From positions 1-26,617 of the IMG/VR virus record IMGVR_UViG_3300017987_001680: a stretch of DNA of 26,617 nt; one strand, 5' to 3'. This document shows positions 7,161 to 17,900 of this stretch, piece by piece. Positions within the stretch are counted from its first letter, which is position 1; each line of letters begins with the position of its first letter. The notes under the pieces are model-generated. The model was not told where the DNA came from. It was given only the letters and a program-made list of their open reading frames with translations, and made no database searches. Both the position numbers and the translations under genes were made by a program. The DNA is from a virus.

Positions 7161-8069
7161 ATGGATAAAATCAATCCGGCTCTCTATATCACCGATACTG
7201 ACCCGATCCCGCAGGAGATCTTCGACACGACCGACTGGTACGAGTCGCAAGAGACCACCATTCAAGACCCGGATCAGCTTCCGTGGATGATGGCGCAAGG
7301 GTGGATCATCGACGAGGCCGTGGTCACCGGGTACTGGACCTCCACCGGCAAGCCAATTGGTACATGGACGCTCAGCCGGCGAGTCCTGAAGCCCGAGGAG
7401 GCGCTGAAGGATCTCACCGAATCGTTCATCGAGGCCTACAACACCGGGCGTGAACTCAACGACACCCGGTACGATGAGATCGTCACCCTCTACTCGGTCA
7501 TGCTCGACAAGACCGAGGATGAGTTGAATAGCCTGGAGTCTGACGACACCACCTATGACGATCTGATTGACAACATCCTCGCGGCCATGGAGACCGACTT
7601 TGCCGAGTACGACGGCAACGTGGACGGCCTGTTCGACAGCTACGGGAATGCCCAGCGCACCCGCATCAATCAACAGTTCGACAATCAGGTGGCCGAGCAG
7701 CGGTCCAGCTTAATCGACAGGGGGATGTATAACTCGACCCTTTGGAACACCACCGAAGCCGGGATCGAGCGTGAACGTGCCCGCGCCCTAACTGACCTTG
7801 AGGACAGCATCCTCGAACGCAAGGTGGGCCTCGAGGATCGTCAGTACACCCTAAAGAGCGAGATGCGGGGCCGTATTCTGGCTGCGCGCGATCGGCTGCG
7901 GGCCTCGCTGCAGGATCGGGACACCAACCACATCACACTTCGGAACAACGTCCTCAATGCTCTGCTGGCATTCATGGAGCGGCGAGAGGATGGTTACCCG
8001 GACATTGGTTCGGTTGGCCAGTTGACCTCCAATTTGGGGGCGAGTTCACCTACATACCCGGCGCCGTAG
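7161..8069 (+). CDS. Helical virion-associated protein of unknown function, 302 aa
   Basis: The sequence reads ATGATG at 7158-7163; the second ATG (7161) is better spaced from AAGGGG at 7149-7154. The N-terminal ~80 residues form a mixed domain with Trp-rich text (GYWTSTGKPIGTWTLSRRV). From about residue 95 onward the protein is almost entirely helical and charged. It contains RINQQFDNQVAEQRSSLIDRG, MYNSTLWNTTEAGIERERARALTDLEDSI and LEDRQYTLKSEMRGRI. I associate this helical pattern with proteins of tail and internal-virion regions in phages with no assigned function. The position between fibre and ejection-type genes makes a tail or ejected role plausible. No membrane segment is seen. Confidence 0.6.
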   Translation: MDKINPALYITDTDPIPQEIFDTTDWYESQETTIQDPDQLPWMMAQGWIIDEAVVTGYWTSTGKPIGTWTLSRRVLKPEEALKDLTESFIEAYNTGRELNDTRYDEIVTLYSVMLDKTEDELNSLESDDTTYDDLIDNILAAMETDFAEYDGNVDGLFDSYGNAQRTRINQQFDNQVAEQRSSLIDRGMYNSTLWNTTEAGIERERARALTDLEDSILERKVGLEDRQYTLKSEMRGRILAARDRLRASLQDRDTNHITLRNNVLNALLAFMERREDGYPDIGSVGQLTSNLGASSPTYPAP

Positions 8070-8078
8070 GAGGGGACT

Positions 8079-9023
8079 ATGGGGATCAAGGTCACCCACG
8101 CGAGCGAAAAGAACCAGCCTGGCGTCCAGCGCAAGCCCAGGCCTGGGCGCCCGTTTGGTATGCAGCGCACCCCGTTTAACCCTATGACGGGGAAGTACAT
8201 GCCGCTGGGCCCGGAGGAGCAGCCGGCTGCTAGCGGAACCAGTGACATTGAGGTGCAGGCCTTCAAGATCTATGACGAGTCCACTGAGGATCTGATTTGC
8301 CGGGAATGGGACCATGAAACAGAGGTCGAAGGCACCGAAAACGTGTTTGTGGCCAAGCCCATCCTGTATCGCGGGTTCTTTGATGAGGTAGAAATTGACG
8401 GGTTGACCTACAAGCAGCAGGGCCTCGGCCGGAGAAAGGTTACGGACCAGCAAGGCAACGAGTGGTTCGAGGTTCTTACCCCTAAGTACAGTGACGGCGA
8501 TGTAATTTTCGCCAAGAGGCCAATTGAGGGTGGGACTGGGGTCGTTCGGTCTGAGCCTGACCAGTTGGAGTGGATTGAGGATTCCGGCCTGACTGGTGGG
8601 CGTATCTGGATTAGGGAGGACACCCATGTATTTAGGTCAATCCTTTCGGCTGAGTATCCAGATTATTTGAGTGTCTACACTGAGGATGAGAATGGCGAAA
8701 ATCGAGAGACATTCAATGTGGCCAAGCCGTACCTCCTCCGGCAAGAGCCGTTTCACGGGCAAACCCGGAAAGGGATCACATACACCTATGAAACGAGCGT
8801 CCCCGGCTATGGTTTGGCTATCGTCCGAACATGCTCAAAGCCGGGGTATAACTCGATTAAAGAGGTTATCACTCCGAGCTACCAGCAGGGCGATGAAATC
8901 TATGTGAAGGGGCCGATTCACCGGGGAACTGGTGTAGCTCCGTTTAGCGGGTCCGGGGAGTTGGAGCTTATCGAAGACGCTGGCCTTGGCGGCTGCAGAG
9001 TGTGGGCGCAGTTGAACATATGA
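8079..9023 (+). CDS. Virion-associated protein built of two tandem copies of a ~100-residue module, 314 aa
   Basis: The ATG at 8079 follows TAGGAGGGG. After a Pro/Gly/Arg-rich N-terminus of about 55 residues the protein contains the same module twice. Copy A starts near residue 89 (FVAKPILYRGFF ... LTYKQQG ... VLTPKYSDGDVIFAKRPIEG, GTGVV, LEWIEDSGLTGGRIW). Copy B starts near residue 212 (FNVAKPYLLRQEPF ... ITYTYET ... VITPSYQQGDEIYVKGPIHR, GTGVA, LELIEDAGLGGCRVWA). The ending ED-GL-GGR-WA resembles C-termini of small unnamed phage structural proteins. The duplicated module is probably beta-rich; decoration or tail-associated function is inferred. The stop overlaps the next ATG (ATGA at 9020). 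Confidence 0.65.
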   Translation: MGIKVTHASEKNQPGVQRKPRPGRPFGMQRTPFNPMTGKYMPLGPEEQPAASGTSDIEVQAFKIYDESTEDLICREWDHETEVEGTENVFVAKPILYRGFFDEVEIDGLTYKQQGLGRRKVTDQQGNEWFEVLTPKYSDGDVIFAKRPIEGGTGVVRSEPDQLEWIEDSGLTGGRIWIREDTHVFRSILSAEYPDYLSVYTEDENGENRETFNVAKPYLLRQEPFHGQTRKGITYTYETSVPGYGLAIVRTCSKPGYNSIKEVITPSYQQGDEIYVKGPIHRGTGVAPFSGSGELELIEDAGLGGCRVWAQLNI

Positions 9024-10273
9024 GCCAGATCATTCGCAATCAGCCGTGGGATTCGCACATGGCGACTCAATTCGATTCCATCTTTCACGATAAGTTCGAT
9101 GGGCTGGGCTTTAGCCTTGCGGCGACCCTTGTGTCTTCTGGCAGTGTCCTTGCCAGCGACGGGGTTCGTAAGATCAGTCGTGGGTCTGGAGCCCTCATCG
9201 ACCCGGATGCTTACTGGAACGTCCTTGATACTGATGAGCCCGCTTATCAGGGATCGGCTGGGCAGCAAGTTCTTTACCATCCCACCCAGAAGAAGCTCTA
9301 TGCAATCATCGCCTATCGGCTTTATGAGTGGAGCCACGAGCATGACATCTGGGAAGCCGTGAAGCCGAATGGGTCAGACACGGTTGAATTCGTCGGACAT
9401 ATGGTGGTGTTTGGTTATGATCTTGTGATTTTCAGCCGAAGCCTACAACCAGGCCATCGAGCGTGGGGAGGATGCCAAGAGCGCGGCAGTGATCGCAGCC
9501 GTTGGGGCGGGCCAATCTCAAACTGCCCTATAAGCAGTGAGGTGGTTGGCTACAACCCAGACCAAGGATTCTACACCGACTACGGATGGCCAGGCGACGA
9601 GCCCGATCAGGCTATCGTCTTCAGTGACGATCTCTATGTGTGGCGCGGCCAGAGCCTTTGGCGATATAACGGCACCGATTGGACGGACCTTCTCTTTATC
9701 GAGGAGCCCGTCGACGAGGACGACGATGGCGCAAGGCGAATTCAGAGTGGTGGCCCGATGGGGGTGTGGGGCAATAACCTTGTGATCGGGTACTACGCCT
9801 ACTGTGGCGGATCGCAGGCTAAAATCAGGACTCTAGGAGATGAGTCAGGGACCACGAAGAGCTGGGGGACAGTGATCGCCTACAATGGTAGCGATGTAGT
9901 GAGCCTCGCTGACGTGGGTACCATGTACGGATACATTCAGGACTTCGTTGACCATCATGGCACTCTCTATATGGTTGGCCCCACTGGCAGTTCGTTGGGA
10001 TTGCGCTTTGCCAAATATCTCGGGGGCAAGGCCTGGACGCCAATCGGTGATGTAAAGGGCTATCCGAGCTTTGGGGTGGTCATTGACGATCTGATTTATA
10101 TAGGCGGCATCTACATGGACGAGGCAGGGGGCATCGAGCTTGATCGGCCACTTGTTTCTTTTGACCCGTCTGCGAACGACTGGGAGCAGGTCGGAGATGC
10201 TCGAAATAACGGTGGCGGGGAGTTCACATCTCTGGTGAAGTATGACCCGTTCCAAGACCCCGATGAGGAGTAA
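9020..10273 (+). CDS. Kelch-like beta-propeller phage protein, possible receptor-binding protein, 417 aa
   Basis: I use the ATG at 9020, which overlaps the previous stop; the frame extends a few codons further upstream to a GTG without support. The protein has repeated blade-like strands with a Tyr/Trp rhythm typical of Kelch or BNR propellers: KKLYAIIAYRLYEWSHEHDIW, DDLYVWRGQSLWRYNGTDWTDL, NNLVIGYYAY, VIAYNGSDVVSLADVG, GTLYMVGP and LVSFDPSANDWEQVGDA. Position among tail genes suggests an adhesion or tail-decoration role. Residues about 141-160 are odd: their bases are a perfect 59-base copy of part of the giant gene, read here in a different frame, and the encoded Arg/Gly/Cys-rich text does not look like propeller sequence. 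Confidence 0.6.
   Translation: MSQIIRNQPWDSHMATQFDSIFHDKFDGLGFSLAATLVSSGSVLASDGVRKISRGSGALIDPDAYWNVLDTDEPAYQGSAGQQVLYHPTQKKLYAIIAYRLYEWSHEHDIWEAVKPNGSDTVEFVGHMVVFGYDLVIFSRSLQPGHRAWGGCQERGSDRSRWGGPISNCPISSEVVGYNPDQGFYTDYGWPGDEPDQAIVFSDDLYVWRGQSLWRYNGTDWTDLLFIEEPVDEDDDGARRIQSGGPMGVWGNNLVIGYYAYCGGSQAKIRTLGDESGTTKSWGTVIAYNGSDVVSLADVGTMYGYIQDFVDHHGTLYMVGPTGSSLGLRFAKYLGGKAWTPIGDVKGYPSFGVVIDDLIYIGGIYMDEAGGIELDRPLVSFDPSANDWEQVGDARNNGGGEFTSLVKYDPFQDPDEE
9441..9499 (+). repeat. 59-base perfect direct repeat, copy 1 (inside the propeller gene)
   Basis: Bases 9441-9499 are identical to 21625-21683. Similarity seems to continue imperfectly outward: GCCGAA precedes both, with a nine-base gap in this copy, and GCGGGCCAA versus GCGGCCAA follows. 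Here the bases are read one position out of phase with copy 2, so the encoded peptide is unrelated. Confidence 0.95.
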
Positions 10274-10276
10274 TTC

Positions 10277-11938
10277 ATGGCCATCCGAGTAAGTAACGAT
10301 CCCAATGCTTCAGTCCTTCTCGCCGCGCGGTTCGGCTCCGGGCGTGAACTCCAGCGCAAGCGGGCAGAGATCCCGGCGATTCAGGCGCAGGAGGCCCGTG
10401 CCGCCAGCAAGGAGCGCATGGCCTTTCAGGACGCACTCGATGCCCGGCGTAGCGCGTGGAGCTACTTCATGCAGGAGCAGCGCGGGGAGCGGGCCGACGC
10501 CGTCCGCACCCAGGCGCGAGAGTGGCAACTTGCCGACCAGAAGGCCCGGATGGCGCAGGCCGACAAGGACCGGAAGATGAAGGCCACCGACTCGGAGGCT
10601 GAATGGGCCCGGAAGATCCAGGCCGATAAGGATGAGCGTGCTTTCAAGGAGGCCCAGGACAAAGCTGCCCATCGACGCAAGATTGCCGAGAAGCAGTCTG
10701 CTTCCGATCTCCGCAAGAGCGAATGGGAGAGTAAGTTCACAAAAGAACAGGAAGCCCAGGACGAGAAAGACGCCAATGCGATCAACGACATCAAGAACCG
10801 GGACGACCTGACCGACCACGAGAAGCGGTGGGCTATCGAGCAGATCGAGGCCCGGCGTGCGAACCGGGAACCGATCCCGATGCGGACGAAACCGGAAATG
10901 ACCCCGCAGGAGATGCGCGACAAGTACAGCATCTACAACGAGGCCACCGGCCAGCGCACCTACTACGACCCCGAGAACCCCGGTAAGGTGGTTAAGGTCG
11001 AGCAGGAAGGCATGGGCGTAAAGGACCGAATGGAAGCGTGGAAACTGGCGAACGAGATGGCTTCCATGGGCGGGACAGTCAACCCCACCAAGGAGCAGAT
11101 CCAAGAGAAGTTCGACCTCATTACTGGCAGCGGCAATCGAGAACCGCAGTGGTGGGATCAGGACCAGGCACTCCCTAACAGCCTCGCGATGGGCGCCCCG
11201 GAGCCCCCGTCCGGTGGTGGCCCGGCGCCGTTGGCCCCGACAGCCCCCGCGGCCCCGGCTGGCCCGGCTGCAGTGGCGCCGGAGGACATGACCCCGCGGG
11301 AGAGAGCCATGTCCCTTGACCCATTGGAGCGCGCCAAGGAGATGATTCTGGACCCGGATCGCCCGATGTATGCCGAAGAAGAAGTTCCGACTGCTGAGGA
11401 GTTCGGGCAGGCTATCGCAAACCTCACTCCCGAAGAGCGCAAGGAATTCGATCTGCGCGGGCGCATGGAAAAGAGCCCGCATGTCCCTCAGAATGTGAAA
11501 AAGTACCTCGACAAGATGAGTTCTCTCACTGACCAGGAATGGCAGACAGGAGCCGGTGCGAAGGTGATCGCCGACGCCATGGAGTTGGATGCGATGGGCA
11601 CCAGATTGAGCGATATACCCGGCAATGAGGAGGAAGCCCGGTACAGGATCAAGGACATAGAGCCTTCCGAGATCAAGGATCAGGCCACCCTCGACCGCCA
11701 GATCGAGATCGCGGAGCGCCGGGCCAATAAGCTCAAGAAGGAAATCAGTGGATCTGACATGGGCCTGCTACCTGTCATGAGGCGCAGTTCCAGCCGTGAC
11801 AGCTTCAACAACACCAACGAGCGAATCAAGGTCTTGAAGGCGCGAAAGAAGGAACTTCGGGATGAAGAACGGACTTTGAAGGATAGTATGGCTAAGGCTA
11901 AGCTGAGAATCGCCAAGCAGATGAAGAAAGGCCAGTAA
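10277..11938 (+). CDS. Coiled-coil internal virion / ejection-type protein, 553 aa
   Basis: The ATG at 10277 follows a GAGGAG site and a three-base gap. Residues about 25-190 are an almost uninterrupted charged helix rich in Ala, Gln, Lys, Arg, Asp and Glu (long coiled coil). Next comes a short domain with the phrase EATGQRTYYDPENPGKVVKV, an Ala/Pro-rich flexible linker near residues 310-335, and further helices ending in a Lys-rich tail (KLRIAKQMKKGQ). There is no membrane segment or enzyme motif. It lies two bases upstream of the giant polyvalent gene. Long helical proteins in this position in short-tailed phages are often internal or ejected proteins; that role is inferred here. Confidence 0.55.
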   Translation: MAIRVSNDPNASVLLAARFGSGRELQRKRAEIPAIQAQEARAASKERMAFQDALDARRSAWSYFMQEQRGERADAVRTQAREWQLADQKARMAQADKDRKMKATDSEAEWARKIQADKDERAFKEAQDKAAHRRKIAEKQSASDLRKSEWESKFTKEQEAQDEKDANAINDIKNRDDLTDHEKRWAIEQIEARRANREPIPMRTKPEMTPQEMRDKYSIYNEATGQRTYYDPENPGKVVKVEQEGMGVKDRMEAWKLANEMASMGGTVNPTKEQIQEKFDLITGSGNREPQWWDQDQALPNSLAMGAPEPPSGGGPAPLAPTAPAAPAGPAAVAPEDMTPRERAMSLDPLERAKEMILDPDRPMYAEEEVPTAEEFGQAIANLTPEERKEFDLRGRMEKSPHVPQNVKKYLDKMSSLTDQEWQTGAGAKVIADAMELDAMGTRLSDIPGNEEEARYRIKDIEPSEIKDQATLDRQIEIAERRANKLKKEISGSDMGLLPVMRRSSSRDSFNNTNERIKVLKARKKELRDEERTLKDSMAKAKLRIAKQMKKGQ

Positions 11939-11940
11939 GC

Positions 11941-14900
11941 ATGTCCGAATCCCTGTTTGACCCCAATGGCCCGAGCCCCCAGACCGTAGACAGCTTCCTT
12001 ATCGACGGATTTACCGATCCGGACGAGATCCTGGAGGTCGCAGAAGACCTGACCACGGAACAGAAGAAGCGGTGGGCAAAGGGGTTCAAGGACAAGCTAC
12101 CAGGGGCCAAGAAGCGCCTGCAGGGCAAGGTGGACCAGTACGAGAGGGAGAGGGCAAAGGAGAATGAGGAGCTTCTCGATCTGGGCGTCGAGATCCTTGA
12201 TGTGGCCGAGCAGGCGCCCGGTATCCGCGATGTGAAATTCGGTGTATCTGCAGGGGCACGCGATATTGCATCCCTAGTTGCGAGGCCATTCGCTCCTAAA
12301 TTGTCCGATGAGATCAACCGGGAAGTGGGGTTCGAGGCCCAGGCCCACGAGTTTGCCAGCGAGGACCAGGCGCTTTCGCTGGTGACTGGTGGCCTTCGTG
12401 ACGCTACCCGGTCAATGACTCTGGCTATCCCCGCCTCTATGGCGGGCGCCCCAGCCATGATCGGGATCTTCGGTGCGTCCGAAATGAACCAGGCATGGAC
12501 GGAATCGACCGATGCCGGGCTGCGGGGCAAAGAGCGGTGGAAGTATGTTGGCCGGGCTGGCGCTATCGAAGTCTTGGTTACCGCGGCCATGCAGAAGATC
12601 GGTGCTGGTGGTATGGAGAAGATGCTGAGTGCCAATGGCCGGCTGATGAAGCCCGGCGCTGTGGAATGGGTCAAACGACTCGGCATCAACATACCCCCGG
12701 AGTCGATTGAGGAAAATGCGATTGAGATCATGCACCTCTACAACTCGCAGATCAGTGGCATGGGCCCGGATGTGACCATGGACATGATCGCCGAGACCCT
12801 GAAGCGCACCACAGTCAGTACGATTTTCTCCACTGGCGGTATCGGCACCATGCAGGGGGTCATGTCCCAGAAGGGCCTGAAGCAGCGCGAACCCCTCGTC
12901 CAGGGCATGATGCAGATCCATGGTTTCACCCGCGAACAGGCTGTAGGGGTGCTGGACCGCGCGGCCAAGGGTGAGAACTTCGATGAGGGCTATGCCAAGG
13001 AAATCCAGGCTGAGCGCATGAAGACCCCCGCGGGCGCGGTGGAGTGGGCCGCGACCAACCGGGACAAGGCCCGTGAACTCGCTAGCAAAGAGAAGCCCAG
13101 CCGCAAGGACTTCGAGAACGCCGACCTCCCAACGATGGATGCCAAGCAGCGGCAGGACTTCGCGAACAATGTCGAGCGGACGATGAACGAAATCGACCAG
13201 AGCAAGGCCGAGCTCGAGGACACCTACCAGCTTTCCGACTACGAGCCCAGCAATGAGATGATGATGCTCCGGGCTGAACACAACCAGATCCGGTTCGATA
13301 TTCTTGACGCACAGGAGTTCATGGCGAACCTCCCCGAGGACAGCGACCAGCGTGAGGTGGTCCAGGCCCAGATCGACGCCATGGTGGAGCAGTTTGCGGC
13401 CATCGACAGCGCCATGGAGGCTCTGCTTGTGGAGGAGGGCGCCATCGAGGCTCCGGCCGAGCAGGCTGTTGAGCAGCCGCCAGTGCAGGAGCCGGCCCCA
13501 ACCGTCGAGCCCGAGTCGGTGGCCCCGGACCCTACCCAGCCCACTGAGGTAGCGCCTGAACCGGAGCCAGTAACCCCCGAGGAAGAGATCCCGGCAGAAG
13601 CGGATACCCTCGTGCCCCAGATCGAGTCCATGATCGGGCACCACATCCAGCAGGGGTTGGACGAGGGGATTACCCGCGTTGACATCGCAGACGACGGGGA
13701 GACTTCAGAAACGGCCCTTAATCTGGACGACTTCGAGATCGACCTCGATCGATTGGCGATGAAGGCCGAGCGGGGCACCCTGACCAAGGCCGACATCGTG
13801 AACTCGAACCTCGGGCAAGTCCTGGCAATCAATGAGTTGGATGATGCCCTGGCCGCGATTCAGCAAGACCCCACCCTCCTCGATCGCGTGGGTGGCTACC
13901 TGAACGATCTGGACGACGCCGCCCAAGCCGAGGCAGCGATTGAGGCCGAGGATGCGGCCCCAGAGTTGGTTGTCCGAAAGCCCGGCGACCCCCATCAGCA
14001 TGACGACCTGTTCAGGCAGCAGTATGAGGAAATGGATCTGTCCGTCCTTGAGATGAGGCAGCACATTCGCGAGAACCAGCAGTTCATCGAAGATGTGAAG
14101 AAAATTCGCGTTGAGGACTTGGGGCAGGAGATCACCCAAAAAGACCAGTATGAGATGGAAATCTCTGAACGGCGCATTGAGATCTTGGAGGAGATGATCG
14201 AGAAGGCTGAACAGGCCGACGAGGTGCCAGCCGACGACTCCGACATCAATTCCATGATGCTGGATGCCAAGCTCCGGCAGGCCGAAAAGGAATTGGAGGG
14301 GATGAAATTCCCCACCAACGCCAAGAAGCAGAAGCAGGCAGAGGTGGAAGACCTCAAGAGGCAGATCGCCGAGGCAAAGGGGCAGGAGGTCAAGCCAGAA
14401 CCCGAACCGGAGCCCCAGGCAGAAGAGGAACTCGACCTCGCCGAGATTCCAGAAACCATCGAGGAAATGAGTGAGGCTCAGATCGAAGCCTTGCTGGTGG
14501 ACGCCATCAACGCCGAGACCGACACCTTTCGGGATGAGACCGGCGAACTCGACCCGGAGATTGAGGTCGAGGCCCGCGAGGCCACTGAACAGGGCATAGA
14601 GGCCTTGAAGCGCGCCCAAAAGGAACAGAGCTTCAGGCAGGAGAAGCGAGAGAAGGTCCAGCAGGCCAAAGAAGAACTCAATCAGGAGATCAGCAACCTT
14701 GCCCGGATGTTCCGCGAGAAGGGCATGATGGCAAACGCCATGCTCGACCCGGAATTGGTCAAGGGTACCGGCATTGTCTTGGCGAAGGCCATCAAGCTGG
14801 GGTTCTACAAATTCGATGAGGCTTTCTCGCTGTTTCGGGATCAGTTCAAGGGTAAGAGCCAGATAGAGGCCCTGTATCCGTATGTAGCGAGGGCATGGAA

Positions 14901-17900
14901 CAACCTCCGAAAGACCCACAAGGCTTTCGAGGTGCTTGATGAGGCTCCCGAGGATGTGCGGGCCCCGTCCGCAACCGAGCAGGCCGAGCGCACAACCCCG
15001 GACGCCCGTCTGGCCGAGAACATCGCGACCTTGCTGGTCAATACCGAGGGTGAGATCACCGAGGACCGGATGTTCGAGTTGGCCGACGAGGCGTTCGAGG
15101 GCACTCGGGCAGAGGGCAAGTACGGGCCTTCAGACGCCTACGACGCCATGGAGCTTGGCGTCAACATGGCGATCAAGCAGCAATTCGACCTCGAACTCGA
15201 CCCGGCCATCGAAACGATGGAGCCCGAGAACGTGATGAAGGTGATCGAGCGGATCGACAAATTGCTGGCCAGAATCCCCAAGCAGAAGAACCGGAGTGGC
15301 GAGAAGGATGCCATGCAGCAGTTCTCGACGCCTCCGGCCTACGCCCTGGCGGTCAATTGGATTGCCGGTATCTACAGCAATGATACCGTCTTGGAGCCCT
15401 CTGCCGGTACTGGCGACCTGGCCGTATGGGCCAAGGTGTTCGGGGCCACCGTGATCGGGAACGAACTCTCGGCGCGGCGTGCCGATCTGCTTCGCCAGCT
15501 TGGGCTGGATCTGGTGACCACCGAGAACGCCGAGCAGATGCACAACATCATGCCGGGCCGGTTGGAGAAGGAAGGGATGCCCGCGCCCACCGTGGTCGTG
15601 ATGAACCCGCCCTTCTCGCGGGCTGCACACCGGATGGGCAATAAGCGGATCATTGGCACCGACCTGAAGCATATCTCGTCTGCGCTCAAGGCCCTGGCGC
15701 CGGGTGGCCGGCTGGTGGCAATCACCGGCTCCCCCCTCCAATTGGACAAGCGGGGCGAGAATAAGAGCTTCTTGGCATGGCTGGAAGAGATCTCAGACGA
15801 TTACAACGTCCGGGCAAATGTCCATGTCGGGCGCGAGGTTTACGGCCAATACGGCACGAATTTCCCCACCAGGGTGCTTGTTATCGACAAAACCGGGCCC
15901 ACCACGGCCCCGGTGGAGTCGCAACAGGTGGCCGACATCAAAGAGTTGGTGTATGCTTTAAGTGAGGTACGCAATGAACGAGAAGCTCCAGAAGGCACTG
16001 GCGTCGATCAGCGAGATACAGGGGTGGAACCCTCCGACACCGGAGGAAGACCCGAAGCTGGAACTGGCGAGGTACGCCCTACTGATGATGGCTCTGCCGC
16101 CGACAGTGAAGCCGCTACAGGAACGACTGGAGTACCTGATTCAGGACAATCAGGAAAAGGCGATCAGGATGCTCGAAGAGGCAAGCGAGGCGACACTGGT
16201 CGCCGAGGGGAATCCCGAGCAGACCGCGATGAATTGTCTGGAAGCACTGAACAGCAGCCTGCTACTGGAACAACCGGACCTCGCTCTGAATCTGGCCTGA
16301 AGCGCGGCGAAGCCCAGAAGGCCAAGCAAGAAGAACTCAGTGATCGCGGCTACGAGGAGTACACCGTCCAGAAGGCGGTTTTCGATAACTCCAAGCCGCA
16401 CATGGCCTCGCTGGACGAGTCCGCGGCAATGGCTGCGGTTGAGTTGCCCGACCTGACCTACACCCCCAACCTCCCCACGGATGTGATCGAGTCCGGGGAA
16501 TTGTCGGATGTGCAGCTTGAGCGCGTGGCCTATGCCGGTGAATCGCACAGCAAGACCCTCCCGCCCGACAAGGATGGGGTGGAGCGCCGTCGAGGCTTCA
16601 TGATCGGCGACGGTACCGGGACAGGGAAGACCAGATCCATCTTGGGCATCTTTCGCGACAACTACCGCCAAGGCCGAAAGAAAGCCATTCTGGTCTCGAA
16701 GAACGCGGACCTCCTGGCCGGAGCCCGGTCAAACATGGGCCCGGTGTGGGAGGGTGAAGGAAAAGACCCCAAGAAGTTCATTTTCGAGTTGGGCAAGACC
16801 CCTGCATCCATGAAGGACGAGGCCGGGAATAAGTTGCCGGGCATCCCCCAGGTGAAGCAGTCCGAAGGTATTATCTACACCACCTACGGCACCCTCGGGC
16901 ACTCAGCCGGCCAGACCCGCCTACAGCAGCTTGTGGATTGGGTTGGCGAGGACTTCGACGGCGTTCTGGTGTTCGATGAGGCGCACACCATGGGCAACGC
17001 CCTTGAAGGCGACGGCAAGCTGGGCGGCAAGGGGCCGTCCAAAGCCGCGCTCATGGGGATCGAGTTGCAGAAGATGCTACCCAATGCCCGCGTGGTCTAC
17101 GCCACCGCCACGGCCGCGACTGAGGTGCGGAACATGGTGTACGCGGATCGGCTGGGCCTGTGGGGGCCCGGCACCCCGTTCATCGACGCCAAGACCTTTG
17201 TATCCCAGGTATCGGCTGCAGGGCTGGCCGCTATGGAACAGGTGGCCCAGGACCTCAAGGCCCGCGGCCTCTACATGGCCGCGCAGATCACCCTGAACGA
17301 CGGCACCCCGGAAGGGACCGTCGAGTACGAGCGGGTGCAGCACGATTTGAGCGAAGAACAGACCATGATGTACGATCGCATGGTCGAGGCTTGGAACGTG
17401 GTCCTGCAGAACATCGAGGAGGCCTTGGGCATCACCGGGGCGAACTCGCGCGCGAAGTCCTACATCCTCTCACAGTTCTGGAGTTCTAACCAGCGGTTCT
17501 ACCAGCAGATCATGTCGGTAATGAGTATGCCGAGCGTTCTGGCCAAGATCCGTGAGGACATCGACAACAACAGGTCAGTGGTGATCCAGCTTACCGATAC
17601 CGGGGATGCGGCCATGGAACGCGCCCTGGCGAACCAGAAGGAAGGAGAGGAGATCGACCTCTCCCCGTTCAACATGCTGGTGCAGTACGTCAAAAACACC
17701 TTCCCGGTGCAGGAGTTCGAGCCATACATTGACGATAACGGCAATAAGCAGACTCGCCCGGTAGTGGATGCAGACGACAAGCCGGTGCTGAACCGGGAGG
17801 CCGTGGCGAAGCGGGACGCCCTGATCGCGGACCTTGAGAGCATGGCGAGTGAGTTCGGCATGTTCAACCCCATCGACATGATCTACAACGAGTTCAGCGA

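Noticed and set aside
13304-13552. Other + strand frames nested in the giant gene (for example near 13304, 16931 and 18138)
   Set aside because: Their products are Arg/Pro/Ser/Trp-rich shadow sequence without folded-protein character, unlike the frame at 15974.
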